Below, piece after piece: positions 24,834 to 34,241 of a stretch of 64,000 nt of DNA. Source of the stretch: Bacteroidota bacterium (GTDB lineage: Bacteria > Bacteroidota > Bacteroidia > Flavobacteriales > Schleiferiaceae); NCBI GenBank assembly GCA_016868755.1, contig VGFU01000006.1, forward strand, positions 1-64,000, read 5' to 3'. Made by a program: the position numbers and the translations under genes. The stretch's first letter is position 1. Each line of letters opens with the position of its first letter. Under the pieces are notes generated by a model. The model had not been told where the DNA came from. It ran no database searches and was given only the letters and a program-made list of their open reading frames with translations.

Positions 24834-25743
24834 TCGCCCGACCCAAACCCTCTTCGGGAGCCAATTCCATCCACAGTTCTCGGTCGCTGCTGGCTGCAAA
24901 ATCGCGCAACGCCGCAAAAAGCCGCTGTGCGCCCTGCTGGCAGCTTCCCGAAGTCGTGAGGGCGTCTAGGCCGTGCGCCCCCGGCGTCCACGGAACGCAG
25001 CGAACGCCCTCCATGCGGTTTACCGTTGACCAATCCACTCCGTGGGGCAGCAGCTGCATCGGCTTGCCCGGAGCGTAGTGCGACTCGAGCATGCCCGGAG
25101 CCGTGGGTTGGCTCGACGACGGCTGCACTTCGGGCACGTAGCCCAGAACGTCGGAGAGGACCTCTACGGGAATTCCGCCCAAACGCAGCACCCCAGCGCG
25201 CCCGTTGGTCCACGAAACAATGGTCGATTCGACGCCCACCGCACAGGGTCCGCCGTCGAGAATGTAGTCCACGCGATCGGCGAGCTGGTCGGCCACATGC
25301 TGGGCCGTGGTGGGCGACACAAACCCAAACGGGTTCGCACTGGGCGCGGCCACCGGAACCCCCGCCGAGGCAATGAGTTGACGGGCTAGTTCGAGCTGCG
25401 GAATGCGAACGGCTACCGTGTCAAGCCCCGAGGTGACTAAGTCGGGCACTTCAGGGCGCTTGGGCAGAACGTACGTCAGCGCCGACGGCCCCAGTGCGCT
25501 CCACAGGGCACGTGCTTCGGCTGGCACGTCGGCGGCCACGCGGTCGACGTCGTTCCAGTCGGCCAAATGCACAATAAGCGGATCAAAATGCGGGCGGTTT
25601 TTGGCGTCAAAAATGCGGGCCACGGCAACCTCGTCGAGCGCATTCGCCGCCAGCCCATATACCGTCTCGGTGGGCATGCCGACGAGTCCGCCGGAACGCA
25701 GCACCGACGCGGCGCGAGCTAAATCGGTACCCAGGTGCTGCAT
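24790..25743 (-). CDS. tsaC: Threonylcarbamoyl-AMP synthase (Sua5/TsaC/YwlC type)
   Basis: Makes threonylcarbamoyl-AMP from threonine, bicarbonate and ATP for t6A37 of tRNA. From ATG 25743 it has 317 residues: an N-terminal YrdC domain ([53 protein letters not shown]) and a C-terminal Sua5 domain starting near [15 protein letters not shown]. So it is the long form. The start is set by a TACCTTTG box 5 nt upstream; the reading from 25770 would include the promoter and overlap the plug gene. It overlaps the convergent lptB gene by 44 nt. MtaB (4036-5382) uses its product. Confidence 0.95.
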   Translation of the reverse strand: MQHLGTDLARAASVLRSGGLVGMPTETVYGLAANALDEVAVARIFDAKNRPHFDPLIVHLADWNDVDRVAADVPAEARALWSALGPSALTYVLPKRPEVPDLVTSGLDTVAVRIPQLELARQLIASAGVPVAAPSANPFGFVSPTTAQHVADQLADRVDYILDGGPCAVGVESTIVSWTNGRAGVLRLGGIPVEVLSDVLGYVPEVQPSSSQPTAPGMLESHYAPGKPMQLLPHGVDWSTVNRMEGVRCVPWTPGAHGLDALTTSGSCQQGAQRLFAALRDFAASSDRELWMELAPEEGLGRAINDRLRRAAHRAEG

Positions 25744-25748
25744 GGGGG

Positions 25749-25756
25749 CAAAGGTA
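25749..25756 (-). promoter_or_regulatory. -7 promoter box of tsaC
   Basis: Minus-strand TACCTTTG, 5 nt before the ATG at 25743, lying in the 16-nt gap after the plug gene. Confidence 0.6.
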
Positions 25757-25759
25757 GCG

Positions 25760-27031
25760 CTATTGGCCAAGCTCCATGCGCAGCTGGGCCCCGTCGGTCA
25801 CGTCGACGCTGCGAAACGCAATCGCCCGATCGTAGCGTTCGCCCCAAAGCCGCGCATAAACGATGGCCGTATACTGGTTGGCGGAACGGCTGTGGCTTCC
25901 TTCGGTCCAGTCCAGCCCCTCGGCGCCGGCATTGAGGTCGCGGAACCGATATTCCAAGTACCCTTGCTTCACGAGCACACGGCCCACGTAGGCACCGCGG
26001 CCTTCGTCGAAGAGAAGTACGTGTTCCGGCCCCGGGCGGTACTGATTGAAGTCGCCCTCAAGCGCAATGCGCCGGCCACCCCATCCTTCGCTGTCTTTAA
26101 GTTCTAAATCTAGCCAAACGTAGTCGGCTTGGGTGTGGGCATCGCCGCGAGCGGACCGCGGAACAAAGGTTCCGCGCGCATCTTCCTGGCGCACGTAGGC
26201 GCCCAAACCGGCCGCGAGGTCCTGGCGAACGAAGCCTACCCAGCGATCACCAAGCTCGTATCTGGTGACGCGAAGCGAGGGCGAGGGCAGCGCCTTGGTG
26301 TCGACAAACCGAAACACGTTTCCGGCCAAAAACGCGTTTTCACCGCCGTTGTAGTCAAAATCCAACCGGTCGCCCTGCGCAAACCGGGGGGCGAGCAGGC
26401 GGTAGCTGTTCCAGTCGCGGTTCTGAAGCACGGCCAGGCGCACGTCGCTGAATGGATTTTGGGTGCGGCTGGCGTCCCACGGGAACCACGCATCGACTTC
26501 GTGGTAGCGGTCCGTCCACTTCGCCGCGACCGGGCGGCGCACTGCCACCTGAAGCGCGCTCGGACCCTCGGCAAACACCACGGGGAGCTGCAGCAGTAGC
26601 TGCTCATCGGCAAAAATCCGCAGGTAGTAGTTGCCCGACAGCACAGGCATGCTGCTCTCTTCGGGGAGCTGCATTTCGTAGTGGCTGTAGCCTTGGTAGG
26701 TATTGAACGCGAGGCGGCCTTCGGCGATTTGGCCTTCCCAAAATCCGCTTAAAAATTCAGAGGTAATAATGGGGGAGGGCTGCCAGTTTCGGTCGCAGTG
26801 CACCCATACGTAGCGCAAGGGGAGCACCGACTGGCTGAAGTCGTCAAAGCGGAGCTGTAGGGCACGGGGTTGCCCGAGGCCTACCACCGCCGGCGCGTCG
26901 ACGCGATCCACGGGGTGCAAAAGCACCGTTTGAATTAAGCTATCTTTCTTTATTTCAGGGGCTTGGCAAAGTAGCTGGCTCGGCGCCACGGCGAAGGCAA
27001 TCAGGGCCCAAGCCCAACTGGTTATTTGCAT
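25760..27031 (-). CDS. Type IX secretion system plug protein (DUF5103)
   Basis: Predicted periplasmic protein of the DUF5103 family; a member was identified as the plug that closes the SprA translocon of the type IX system. The 423 residues begin with a signal peptide (MQITSWAWALIAFAVAPSQLLCQ). Family features: LIQTVLLHP, SFLPLRYVWVHCD-like strand at SVLPLRYVWVHCDRNW, FLSGFWEG, NTYQGYSHYEMQLP, SGNYYLRIF, the central FPWDASRTQNPFSDV and C-terminal ALEGDFNQYRP. Its presence fits the T9SS cargo at 43886-47002. It is divergent from nqrA; I see no clear -7 box for it. Confidence 0.88.
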   Translation of the reverse strand: MQITSWAWALIAFAVAPSQLLCQAPEIKKDSLIQTVLLHPVDRVDAPAVVGLGQPRALQLRFDDFSQSVLPLRYVWVHCDRNWQPSPIITSEFLSGFWEGQIAEGRLAFNTYQGYSHYEMQLPEESSMPVLSGNYYLRIFADEQLLLQLPVVFAEGPSALQVAVRRPVAAKWTDRYHEVDAWFPWDASRTQNPFSDVRLAVLQNRDWNSYRLLAPRFAQGDRLDFDYNGGENAFLAGNVFRFVDTKALPSPSLRVTRYELGDRWVGFVRQDLAAGLGAYVRQEDARGTFVPRSARGDAHTQADYVWLDLELKDSEGWGGRRIALEGDFNQYRPGPEHVLLFDEGRGAYVGRVLVKQGYLEYRFRDLNAGAEGLDWTEGSHSRSANQYTAIVYARLWGERYDRAIAFRSVDVTDGAQLRMELGQ

Positions 27032-27087
27032 GGTTTAAAGGTGCTAAAAACATGTTAAATATTCACCTGTTTGCACAGCGACTAATG

Positions 27088-27095
27088 TACCTTTG
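27088..27095 (+). promoter_or_regulatory. -7 promoter box of the nqr operon
   Basis: TACCTTTG ending 19 nt before the ATG at 27115. It rules out the in-frame start at 27052 and supports MPNVHSVRNG as the true N-terminus. Confidence 0.6.
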
Positions 27096-27114
27096 CGCCG
27101 AAATTTTTGCAGTT

Positions 27115-28455
27115 ATGCCCAACGTACATTCTGTTCGGAACGGTCTCGACCTCCCGATCCTTGGTGCACCCGAAGCCATCGTCGATGGCCACCTCAGCGC
27201 CTCGGTTTATGCGGTTCGCCCGAGCGACTTCCGCGGCCTCGCCCCGAAACTCGCAGTAAAAGAAGGCGATCGCGTGCTAGCCGGCGACATTCTCTTCACC
27301 GACAAAGTCAACCCGCAGATTGCCATTGCTTCCCCAGTGAGCGGCGAAGTTGCCCGCATCGAGCGCGGCGAGAAGCGCAAAATTTTGGCTGTGGTTCTTT
27401 TGGCGGACTCGCAAACGAGCTACCGCAGCATGCCCGCAGGCACCCCTGCGAACCGCGAAGATGCGATTCAGTGGTTGCTGAGCGCCGGAGCGTGGTCCTT
27501 GATTGAGTCCCGCCCCTACGGACGCATTACGCACCCAGAAGCCCAGCCGAAAGCAGTATTTGTCAACGGAATGGCTACCGAGCCCCTGGCCGTGGCCCCG
27601 TCAGTCGCCCTGGCCGGCCGCGAAGAAGACTTCGCCAAGGGCCTTCAGGTGGTTGGCCTACTGAGTCCGCGCACCGTACTGTCCATTTCGGCAAACGAAA
27701 CCGCCCCCGCGCTCACCAAGGCCAGCGGCGTCGAAATTCACCAATTCAAAGGTCCGCACCCTGCCGGAACCACGAGCGTGCACATCAACCGCATTAGTCC
27801 GCTTAACAAGGGAGAGGTCGTTTGGACGCTCAACTATCAGGACGTCGTCGTGATCGGCCACCTGGCGCGCACCGGCAACCTCAAGCTCGAGCGCGTCGTT
27901 TCGCTGTGCGGAACGGGCATCGCCAAGCCCCGCGCCTTGACTGCGGTGGCGGGAGCGCACCTCGAGACCTTCTTGAGTGCCGAAATGAAGCCGGGCGCCT
28001 ACCGCGTGGTTTCTGGAAGCGTACTTACGGGTGCCAGCGTCGGCACGACGGGCTACCTGGGCTACTACGCGAGCCAAATCACGGTACTCCCTGAGGGACA
28101 AGGCACCGACTTTTTTGGTTGGGTGATTCCCAGCTTTGGCAAGTGGTCGATCAGCCGCACGCTGTTCAGCTGGCTGACCCCTTCTAAGAAGTATGACCTC
28201 AACACCAAGCAGCACGGCGAAGACCGAGCGTTTGTCGTGACTGGCTTGTACGAAAAAGTTTTTCCGTTCGACATTTTGCCCATGCCGCTGCTCAAGTCCA
28301 TGTGGTCCATGGACCTCGAAAAAATGGAGCAATTGGGTGCCTACGAAGTCGTCCCCGAAGATTTTGCCCTTTGCGAAGTCATCTGCCCCTCGAAGCAGGA
28401 GCTGCAGAAGCTCGCTGAAGAGGCGCTCGACCTCCTTTACACCGAAATGAATTAA
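27115..28455 (+). CDS. nqrA: Na+-translocating NADH:quinone reductase subunit A
   Basis: Peripheral cytoplasmic subunit of the six-subunit sodium pump that moves electrons from NADH to quinone. From ATG 27115 it has 446 residues. Recognisable parts: GLDLPILGAPEAIVDGHLS, KLAVKEGDRVLAGDILFTDK, IASPVSGEVARIERGEKR, a central HPAGTTSVHINRISPLNKGE and a C-terminal LPMPLLKSMWSMDLEKMEQLGAYEV. It is first in nqrABCDEF-apbE; the next gene starts 13 nt later. Length and motifs match the family well. Confidence 0.96.
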   Translation: MPNVHSVRNGLDLPILGAPEAIVDGHLSASVYAVRPSDFRGLAPKLAVKEGDRVLAGDILFTDKVNPQIAIASPVSGEVARIERGEKRKILAVVLLADSQTSYRSMPAGTPANREDAIQWLLSAGAWSLIESRPYGRITHPEAQPKAVFVNGMATEPLAVAPSVALAGREEDFAKGLQVVGLLSPRTVLSISANETAPALTKASGVEIHQFKGPHPAGTTSVHINRISPLNKGEVVWTLNYQDVVVIGHLARTGNLKLERVVSLCGTGIAKPRALTAVAGAHLETFLSAEMKPGAYRVVSGSVLTGASVGTTGYLGYYASQITVLPEGQGTDFFGWVIPSFGKWSISRTLFSWLTPSKKYDLNTKQHGEDRAFVVTGLYEKVFPFDILPMPLLKSMWSMDLEKMEQLGAYEVVPEDFALCEVICPSKQELQKLAEEALDLLYTEMN

Positions 28456-28468
28456 TCCCAAGAAACTG

Positions 28469-29650
28469 ATGAAATTCGTTCAAAATCTTTTTGACGCCAC
28501 CCGTCCTGCGGTGACGACGGGCAAGCTCAAGGGCTTGTACCCGCTGCACAACGCGCTTGAGACGATGTTCTTTGTTCCGAACCACAACGCCCACAGCGGC
28601 GCCCACGTTCGCGACGCCATCGACATGAAGCGCACCATGGTCACGGTAATTTTTGCCCTGGTTCCGGCCTTGATTTTTGGCTTGTTCAACGCGGGCTACC
28701 AACACCACTTAGCCATTGGCCAAATCGAGTCGGGTTGGGCCAACTTTTGGACCCTCGAGAACGCCATGTACGGCGCCCTCAAGGTGGTTCCCATGATCGC
28801 CGTGACCTACATAGCGGGCCTCGCCATCGAAATCTACTTCGCCTACCGCAACAAGCATGCGGTCAACGAGGGCTTTTTGGTGTCCGGACTTTTGATTCCG
28901 CTCATCATGCCCGTCGACATCCCCTTGTGGATGGTCGCCATTTCAACCGCTTTTGCCGTACTCATCGGTAAAGAGGTTTTTGGCGGAACCGGCATGAACA
29001 TTCTCAACCCCGCACTCACCGCGCGCGCCTTTGCGTTCTTTGCCTACCCGACCTACATGTCGGGCGACAAGGTCTGGGCAGGTCTCAGCAACGTAGACGG
29101 CGTTTCATCAGCTACAGCCCTCGGCCAGTACGCCACCACCGGGTCAACCGACTACAGTGCGTGGGACGCGTTCCTGGGAATCATTCCCGGTTCCATCGGC
29201 GAAACGAGCACGGTTGCCATTCTTATCGGCGCGGTCTACTTGATTTCTACCGGAGTTGGGTCGTGGAAGATTATGTTTTCTGCCGTACTCGGAGCGCTTG
29301 CCATGGGCCTAGTGTTCAACGGCGTGGCCGACCTCATGATTAGCCCAGAACAGCAGTCGTACTTGGCGGTTCCGTTTTACTACCACCTTGTCTTTGGCGG
29401 ATTTGCGTTCGGTGCCGTGTTCATGGCGACAGACCCCGTTTCGGCTGCCCACACCGAACGTGGCAAGTGGATCTATGGTTTTTTGGTGGGCGTCTTTTCC
29501 ATTATGATTCGCGTCTTTAATCCGGCCTACCCTGAAGGCGTGATGCTCGCGATTCTTCTGATGAACGTGATGGCTCCGCTCATTGACCATTACGTAGTCA
29601 ACGCCAACATCCAAAAGCGCCTCAAGCGCGCCCAAACAGTTCAAGCCTAA
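28469..29650 (+). CDS. nqrB: Na+-translocating NADH:quinone reductase subunit B
   Basis: Polytopic membrane subunit of Na+-NQR, 393 residues, about ten hydrophobic segments. It carries a covalent FMN on a threonine: DGVSSAT fits the ApbE flavinylation motif, with Thr216 as the acceptor. Other family signatures are FFVPNHNAHSGAHVRDAID, GKEVFGGTGMNILNPALTAR and FMATDPVSAAHTERGKW. It is separated by 13 nt from nqrA and 5 nt from nqrC. The flavin transferase it needs is encoded at the end of the operon. Confidence 0.97.
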   Translation: MKFVQNLFDATRPAVTTGKLKGLYPLHNALETMFFVPNHNAHSGAHVRDAIDMKRTMVTVIFALVPALIFGLFNAGYQHHLAIGQIESGWANFWTLENAMYGALKVVPMIAVTYIAGLAIEIYFAYRNKHAVNEGFLVSGLLIPLIMPVDIPLWMVAISTAFAVLIGKEVFGGTGMNILNPALTARAFAFFAYPTYMSGDKVWAGLSNVDGVSSATALGQYATTGSTDYSAWDAFLGIIPGSIGETSTVAILIGAVYLISTGVGSWKIMFSAVLGALAMGLVFNGVADLMISPEQQSYLAVPFYYHLVFGGFAFGAVFMATDPVSAAHTERGKWIYGFLVGVFSIMIRVFNPAYPEGVMLAILLMNVMAPLIDHYVVNANIQKRLKRAQTVQA

Positions 29651-29655
29651 GTACC

Positions 29656-30381
29656 ATGAACGTAAACAGTAATTCATACACCTACGCCTTTGCCATCGGA
29701 TTGGTCGTGGTAGTGGCAGCGGCGCTCGCTATTGCCGCCACGGGCCTCAAGCCCGCCCAAGATGCAAACATTGAGCTCGAGAAAAAGGCAAACATTCTTT
29801 CATCGATTGGACTACAGGCCGAAGACGCAGCGGCCATGTACGACGAAGTGATCAAGGAACAGCTCGTCCTCAAAAATGGTCAAGTGGTTTCAGGTAAGCA
29901 GCCAGGTTCAATTGACCTCGCTGCAGCCATTGCGCTGCCCGAAGCTGATCGTGAGGTGCCCCTTTATGTAGCGGAGCACAACGGACAAACCTACTACATC
30001 ATCCCGGTGCGCGGTAAAGGCCTTTGGGGCCCGATTTGGGGCTATATCAGCCTCCAGTCTGACGGCAAAACGGTGTACGGAGCCAAGTTTGACCACAAAT
30101 CCGAAACCCCGGGCCTGGGCGCCGAAATCGCAACCCCCATGTTTACCGACCAGTTTCCAAACAAGGTGGTCTTTAGCGATACCTACACCGGAATTGAAGT
30201 GCGCAAGGGTGATGCCAGTGGCAACCAACAGGTCGACGGCATTTCGGGAGGAACCATTACCTCAGTGGGCGTTCAGGCGATGCTAGAGAATTGCCTAAAA
30301 CCCTACCAAGCCTTCTTGGCCGCCCGGAACACTCCGGCACCCGAGGCAACTACCGATACGTTAACCGTAGCAGCACTGTGA
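29656..30381 (+). CDS. nqrC: Na+-translocating NADH:quinone reductase subunit C
   Basis: Membrane-anchored periplasmic subunit of Na+-NQR, 241 residues. One N-terminal hydrophobic segment (about residues 8-30) precedes an FMN-bind domain: [31 protein letters not shown] and the flavinylation motif [11 protein letters not shown], with Thr200 as the covalent FMN site. The C-terminal tail ([14 protein letters not shown]) is extra to the core. The nqrD start overlaps its stop as GTGA. Confident by motif, size and position. Confidence 0.97.
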   Translation: MNVNSNSYTYAFAIGLVVVVAAALAIAATGLKPAQDANIELEKKANILSSIGLQAEDAAAMYDEVIKEQLVLKNGQVVSGKQPGSIDLAAAIALPEADREVPLYVAEHNGQTYYIIPVRGKGLWGPIWGYISLQSDGKTVYGAKFDHKSETPGLGAEIATPMFTDQFPNKVVFSDTYTGIEVRKGDASGNQQVDGISGGTITSVGVQAMLENCLKPYQAFLAARNTPAPEATTDTLTVAAL

Positions 30382-31043
30382 GCACTGAAGTAAAACCCCA
30401 AGAAAAAGAGCGCCTGTTCTCCAAAAAGAACCGCAAGCTCCTCACTGATCCGTTCAACGAAAGCAACCCGATTACCGTTCAGGTTCTCGGTATTTGTTCG
30501 GCCCTCGCGATCACCGTTAAAATGAAGCCGGCGTTAGTTATGGGCTTGAGCGTAATAGTGGTTACGGCTTTTTCTAACCTCATCACCTCGCTGATTCGCA
30601 ACTACATTCCCAACCGAATCCGCATCATCGTTCAGCTGGTCGTCGTTGCCGCTTTGGTAATCATCGTGGACCAAATTTTGAAGGCCTACGTCTACGACGT
30701 CAGCAAGCAGCTTTCAGTATTTGTTGGTTTGATCATTACGAACTGCATCATCATGGGGCGCATCGAAGCGTTTTCGCTCGGTAATCCGCCATGGAAGTCC
30801 TTTCTCGACGGAATTGGCAACGGCGCAGGATACGGTGCTATCCTGATCGTAGTTGCCTTTTTTCGCGAGCTTTTAGGTAGCGGAACCCTGTTTGACGTAC
30901 CCATTCTTGAGCCCCTGGGCGTTTATGAGTTGGGATACAAAAACAACGGTATGATGCTGCTGCCTCCAATGGCGCTAATCATGCTGGCCCTCGTTATTTG
31001 GGCTCAGCGCTCGCGCACCAAATCCTTGATTGAAAAAGAATAA
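30378..31043 (+). CDS. nqrD: Na+-translocating NADH:quinone reductase subunit D
   Basis: Six-helix membrane subunit, 221 residues from a GTG start at 30378 that overlaps the nqrC stop (GTGA). This start gives [14 protein letters not shown], whereas the longer frame from 30291 only shadows nqrC. Family features: [20 protein letters not shown], the [19 protein letters not shown] helix, a half-helix [13 protein letters not shown] with the cysteine that binds the membrane iron-sulfur site in NqrD/E, and [21 protein letters not shown]. The N-terminal extension of about 25 charged residues is longer than in Vibrio. Confidence 0.95.
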   Translation: MSTEVKPQEKERLFSKKNRKLLTDPFNESNPITVQVLGICSALAITVKMKPALVMGLSVIVVTAFSNLITSLIRNYIPNRIRIIVQLVVVAALVIIVDQILKAYVYDVSKQLSVFVGLIITNCIIMGRIEAFSLGNPPWKSFLDGIGNGAGYGAILIVVAFFRELLGSGTLFDVPILEPLGVYELGYKNNGMMLLPPMALIMLALVIWAQRSRTKSLIEKE

Positions 31044-31048
31044 CTGCC

Positions 31049-31666
31049 ATGCAAGAGTTGATTTCCCTCTTTTTTAAGAGCGTGTTCATTGAGAACATGA
31101 TCTTCGCCTACTTCTTGGGCATGTGTTCGTACCTCGCGGTTTCGAAGACCGTCAAAACAGCCATAGGGTTGGGCATTGCCGTGACCTTTGTGCTCGTGAT
31201 CACCCTCCCGGTGAACTACCTCCTTGAGAACTACGTGCTCAAGGCAGGGGCCCTCGAGTGGCTAGACCCAAGTTTTGCCGGCCTTGACCTCAGCTTTTTG
31301 AGCTTCATCATGTTTATCGCAATCATCGCGGCAATGGTTCAGCTCATCGAAATGGTGGTTGAAAAGTTTGCTCCGGCGCTTTACTCGGCGCTTGGGATTT
31401 TCTTGCCGCTCATCGCAGTAAACTGCTCGATCCTTGGTGCCTCGCTTTTCATGCAGGAGCGCGCCTACACCAGCGTGGGCCAAGCGACCGTCTACGGGCT
31501 TGGCTCTGGTATCGGTTGGCTGCTGGCCATCGTTGCGATCGCGGCCATCCGTGAGCGCCTTAAGTATTCGCACGTTCCGGCTCCGCTTCGTGGACTGGGA
31601 ATCACGTTCATCATTACCGGGCTTATGGGCATTGCGTTTATGAGCTTCATGGGTATCAAACTTTAA
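31049..31666 (+). CDS. nqrE: Na+-translocating NADH:quinone reductase subunit E
   Basis: Membrane subunit related to NqrD with inverted topology, 205 residues, six hydrophobic segments. Seen: [21 protein letters not shown], with the conserved cysteine of the first half-helix, then [38 protein letters not shown] (second cysteine region) and [20 protein letters not shown]. It starts 5 nt after nqrD. It could be confused with RsxA/RnfA, but the nqrA and nqrF neighbours settle the identity. Confidence 0.96.
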   Translation: MQELISLFFKSVFIENMIFAYFLGMCSYLAVSKTVKTAIGLGIAVTFVLVITLPVNYLLENYVLKAGALEWLDPSFAGLDLSFLSFIMFIAIIAAMVQLIEMVVEKFAPALYSALGIFLPLIAVNCSILGASLFMQERAYTSVGQATVYGLGSGIGWLLAIVAIAAIRERLKYSHVPAPLRGLGITFIITGLMGIAFMSFMGIKL

Positions 31667-31681
31667 TTCGCACGCAGTCCA

Positions 31682-32986
31682 ATGTTACTAGCAGCATCAA
31701 CGGTTACCATCATCAGTGTGGTGGTATTTACCCTGGTCATCTTGGCCTTGGTTACCATCCTTTTGCAGGCCAAAGCTCGCTTGAGCCCGTCTGGTCCAGT
31801 GAAGCTCGAGATCAACGGCGACGTCGTTGAAGTAGAATCGGGCAGCACCCTTTTGGGCACGCTGGGCGCCCAAAAAATCTTCCTTCCTTCTGCCTGCGGC
31901 GGGGGCGGAACCTGCGGCATGTGCAAGTGCCAAGTCCTCGAGGGCGGCGGCGAAATCCTTCCGACCGAAACGGGCTTCTTTAACCGCAAGCAGATTGCCG
32001 ACAACTGGCGCTTGGGTTGCCAGGTGAAGATTAAGAACGACATGAAAATCCGCGTGCCCGACGAGATTTTTGGCATCAAGAAGTGGGAGTGCGAAGTCGT
32101 TTCAAACTACAACGTGGCCTCGTTCATCAAGGAGTTCGTCGTGAAGCTCCCCGAGGGCGAAAACCTCGACTTCTTGGCGGGTGGCTACATCCAGATTGAC
32201 GTTCCTGCGATTGAGGTCGAATACAAGAACATGGACATCACCGCGCACCCGCGCCTTGGCAAAAAGGCTGATGAGTTCCAGGGTGAATGGGACAAGTTCA
32301 AGCTGTGGGACCTCAAGATGAAGAATCCTGAGCCCCTCTTCCGTGCCTACTCTATGGCCAACCACCCCGCTGAAGGCAACATTGTGATGCTCAACATCCG
32401 CATTGCTACGCCGCCGTGGGACCGCGCCAAGGGCGGTTGGATGGACGTGAATCCCGGTGTGTGTTCCTCGTACATCTTTAACCTCAAGCCGGGCGATAAG
32501 GTTACGGTTTCGGGCCCCTACGGCGAATTCCACATCAAAGAAACCGACGCTGAGATGATTTACATCGGCGGCGGAGCCGGAATGGCCCCGATGCGTTCGC
32601 ACCTGTTCCACCTATTCCACACGCTCAAAACGGGCCGCAAGGTGTCGTACTGGTACGGAGGCCGTTCGCGCCGCGAGCTATTTTACATCGACGACTTCCG
32701 TCAGATTGAAAAAGAGTTCCCCAACTTCAAGTTCCACTTGGTTTTGAGTGAGCCTCTTCCCGAAGACAACTGGACGGCCAAGACGAGTATGGAAAGCGAC
32801 GGCGACGGATTTGTTGGTTTTGTGCACCAGGCACTCATCGACAACTACCTGTCAAAGCACGACACGCCCGAAGACATTGAGTTTTACTTCTGCGGACCGC
32901 CCATGATGAACGCGGCCGTTTTGAAGATGGTCGACGACTTCGGCGTTCCCCCCGAAAACGTTGCATTCGATGATTTTGGAGGTTAA
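31682..32986 (+). CDS. nqrF: Na+-translocating NADH:quinone reductase subunit F
   Basis: NADH-oxidising subunit that feeds electrons into the pump, 434 residues. One N-terminal membrane helix (about residues 3-27) is followed by a 2Fe-2S ferredoxin domain with [14 protein letters not shown] and a later LGCQV cysteine, then the FAD domain ([12 protein letters not shown]) and the NADH domain ([32 protein letters not shown]), ending in AFDDFGG. A terminator hairpin follows the stop at once (32999-33022), inside the start of apbE. Confidence 0.97.
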   Translation: MLLAASTVTIISVVVFTLVILALVTILLQAKARLSPSGPVKLEINGDVVEVESGSTLLGTLGAQKIFLPSACGGGGTCGMCKCQVLEGGGEILPTETGFFNRKQIADNWRLGCQVKIKNDMKIRVPDEIFGIKKWECEVVSNYNVASFIKEFVVKLPEGENLDFLAGGYIQIDVPAIEVEYKNMDITAHPRLGKKADEFQGEWDKFKLWDLKMKNPEPLFRAYSMANHPAEGNIVMLNIRIATPPWDRAKGGWMDVNPGVCSSYIFNLKPGDKVTVSGPYGEFHIKETDAEMIYIGGGAGMAPMRSHLFHLFHTLKTGRKVSYWYGGRSRRELFYIDDFRQIEKEFPNFKFHLVLSEPLPEDNWTAKTSMESDGDGFVGFVHQALIDNYLSKHDTPEDIEFYFCGPPMMNAAVLKMVDDFGVPPENVAFDDFGG

Positions 32987-33995
32987 TACCTTCCTTAAGG
33001 GCGCCTCAGGGCGCCTTTTTTTGGCGTGTGCCGCCGCGGCCAGCGCGGCGTGCGCGCCTGACACCATCGAGCTGTTTGCCGAGGGCGAAGCCCAGGGTAC
33101 CATGTTTGTCGTTCGTGCCTACGGCGATTCGCTAGACGCCACCCAAGACGACATCGCCCGTTGGCTCGCCACCTACAACCGGGCGGCTTCGGCTTGGGAT
33201 CCTCATTCCGAACTTTCGGTGCTGAATGCTGGGGGCGAAGTCCAGCCGTCCGCGATCATTAGCGACCTTTTGCTTGTTGCCGAAGCCGTGCGGACTGCGA
33301 CCGACTCCGTCGTCGAGCCCGCGCTGGAACCCGTGCTTCGGGCCTGGGGATTCTCGGTGGGCACCAACGTGCTCCCGACTGCGGCGGGGCCTGTCCGCGA
33401 CTCAGCGATCGTGGATTCCATACGTGCGTTGGTGCGCTGGGAAGCACCGGTTCGCGGAACGCAGGGCGCAGTCCGCTTGCCCCGCCCGATCAACGTCAAT
33501 GCCTTTGCCCAAGGCCATTCGGTGGATCTGCTTTTGGATTCCCTTCGCGCGCATGGGGCCACCGCAGCCTTTGTTGAGGTGGGCGGAGAAGTCCGCGCTT
33601 TTGGGCGCAAACCCAACGGCGATGCGTTTACCGTGGGCATCGAAAAACCCTTGACCTCGGGCGATCGAAACCTCCAGGTTACCCTAGAACTCGAGGACCG
33701 TGCGCTCGCTACCTCGGGCAACTACCGCAAGTTTCAAATTGATCCGGTCACCGGCGAAAAGTACGGGCACAGCCTGAACCCCCGAACTGGATGGCCAGCG
33801 CGCACCGATTTACTCAGCGCGACACTTATGGGGCCTACCTGCGCTGAGGCAGACGCGTTTGCCACAATGGCCATGGTTCTTGGCCTCGAAGCGACCAAAG
33901 ATTGGCTAGCGCAGCACCCCGAGTGGGACGCCATACTCATCTACAGCGACTCCCAGGGAGCATTTAAGGTGTTTGATTCTCGCAGCGCCTACTGA
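32970..33995 (+). CDS. apbE: FAD:protein FMN transferase (ApbE), lipoprotein
   Basis: Transfers FMN from FAD onto threonines of NqrB and NqrC; expected on the periplasmic side. From ATG 32970 it has 341 residues and overlaps nqrF by 17 nt. The N-terminus forms a lipoprotein signal ending ASAAC (Cys at about residue 28). ApbE features: [16 protein letters not shown], the [18 protein letters not shown] helix, [32 protein letters not shown] and [15 protein letters not shown]. The signal-peptide codons contain a terminator-like hairpin, so expression may be attenuated relative to nqr. Confidence 0.93.
   Translation: MILEVNTFLKGASGRLFLACAAAASAACAPDTIELFAEGEAQGTMFVVRAYGDSLDATQDDIARWLATYNRAASAWDPHSELSVLNAGGEVQPSAIISDLLLVAEAVRTATDSVVEPALEPVLRAWGFSVGTNVLPTAAGPVRDSAIVDSIRALVRWEAPVRGTQGAVRLPRPINVNAFAQGHSVDLLLDSLRAHGATAAFVEVGGEVRAFGRKPNGDAFTVGIEKPLTSGDRNLQVTLELEDRALATSGNYRKFQIDPVTGEKYGHSLNPRTGWPARTDLLSATLMGPTCAEADAFATMAMVLGLEATKDWLAQHPEWDAILIYSDSQGAFKVFDSRSAY
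32999..33022 (+). terminator. Terminator hairpin after nqrF, within apbE signal-peptide codons
   Basis: GGCGCC-TCAG-GGCGCC (33000-33015) followed by seven T (33016-33022). It sits 13 nt past the nqrF stop and is translated in apbE as part of its signal peptide. Confidence 0.7.
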
Positions 33996-34186
33996 TTGGC
34001 ACACTGCTCGTCGGGCATTTTGCCGCAGTAGGAGCAAGGCTCGCCTTCTTTGTTGAGAAAAGGACTATTTGAGGCGCAGGTGCCGGCGAATTCGCCATTT
34101 TTCTTGCCCCAAATTTTTACCGCCATTCCGAGGACTCCAAGGCCCAGGAGGCAGGCAACCAGGAGGAAGAGTTTAAGAAGTGCCAT
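33989..34186 (-). CDS. Small membrane or secreted protein with Cys-rich tail
   Basis: A 65-residue protein: hydrophobic N-terminus (LLKLFLLVACLLGLGVLGMAV), then a short soluble part with cysteines at FAGTCASNSPF and CSYCGKMPDEQC. The CxxC followed by a third Cys suggests metal binding or redox chemistry. A TACCTTTG box 8 nt upstream of the ATG supports expression. It overlaps the convergent apbE 3' end by 7 nt. Similar short proteins are found in Bacteroidota genomes, usually labelled as membrane or secreted protein of unknown function. Confidence 0.75.
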   Translation of the reverse strand: MALLKLFLLVACLLGLGVLGMAVKIWGKKNGEFAGTCASNSPFLNKEGEPCSYCGKMPDEQCANQ

Positions 34187-34194
34187 GCTGGGTG

Positions 34195-34202
34195 CAAAGG
34201 TA
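34195..34202 (-). promoter_or_regulatory. -7 promoter box of the small Cys-rich gene
   Basis: Minus-strand TACCTTTG ending 8 nt before the ATG at 34186. Confidence 0.55.
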
Positions 34203-34241
34203 CAAAAACCGACCCGTGACTTCGGTTACCGAGCGCTCGGT

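Noticed and set aside
27658-28461. Minus-strand frame of 267 codons
   Set aside because: Antisense to nqrA, which is certain from its motifs and operon context.
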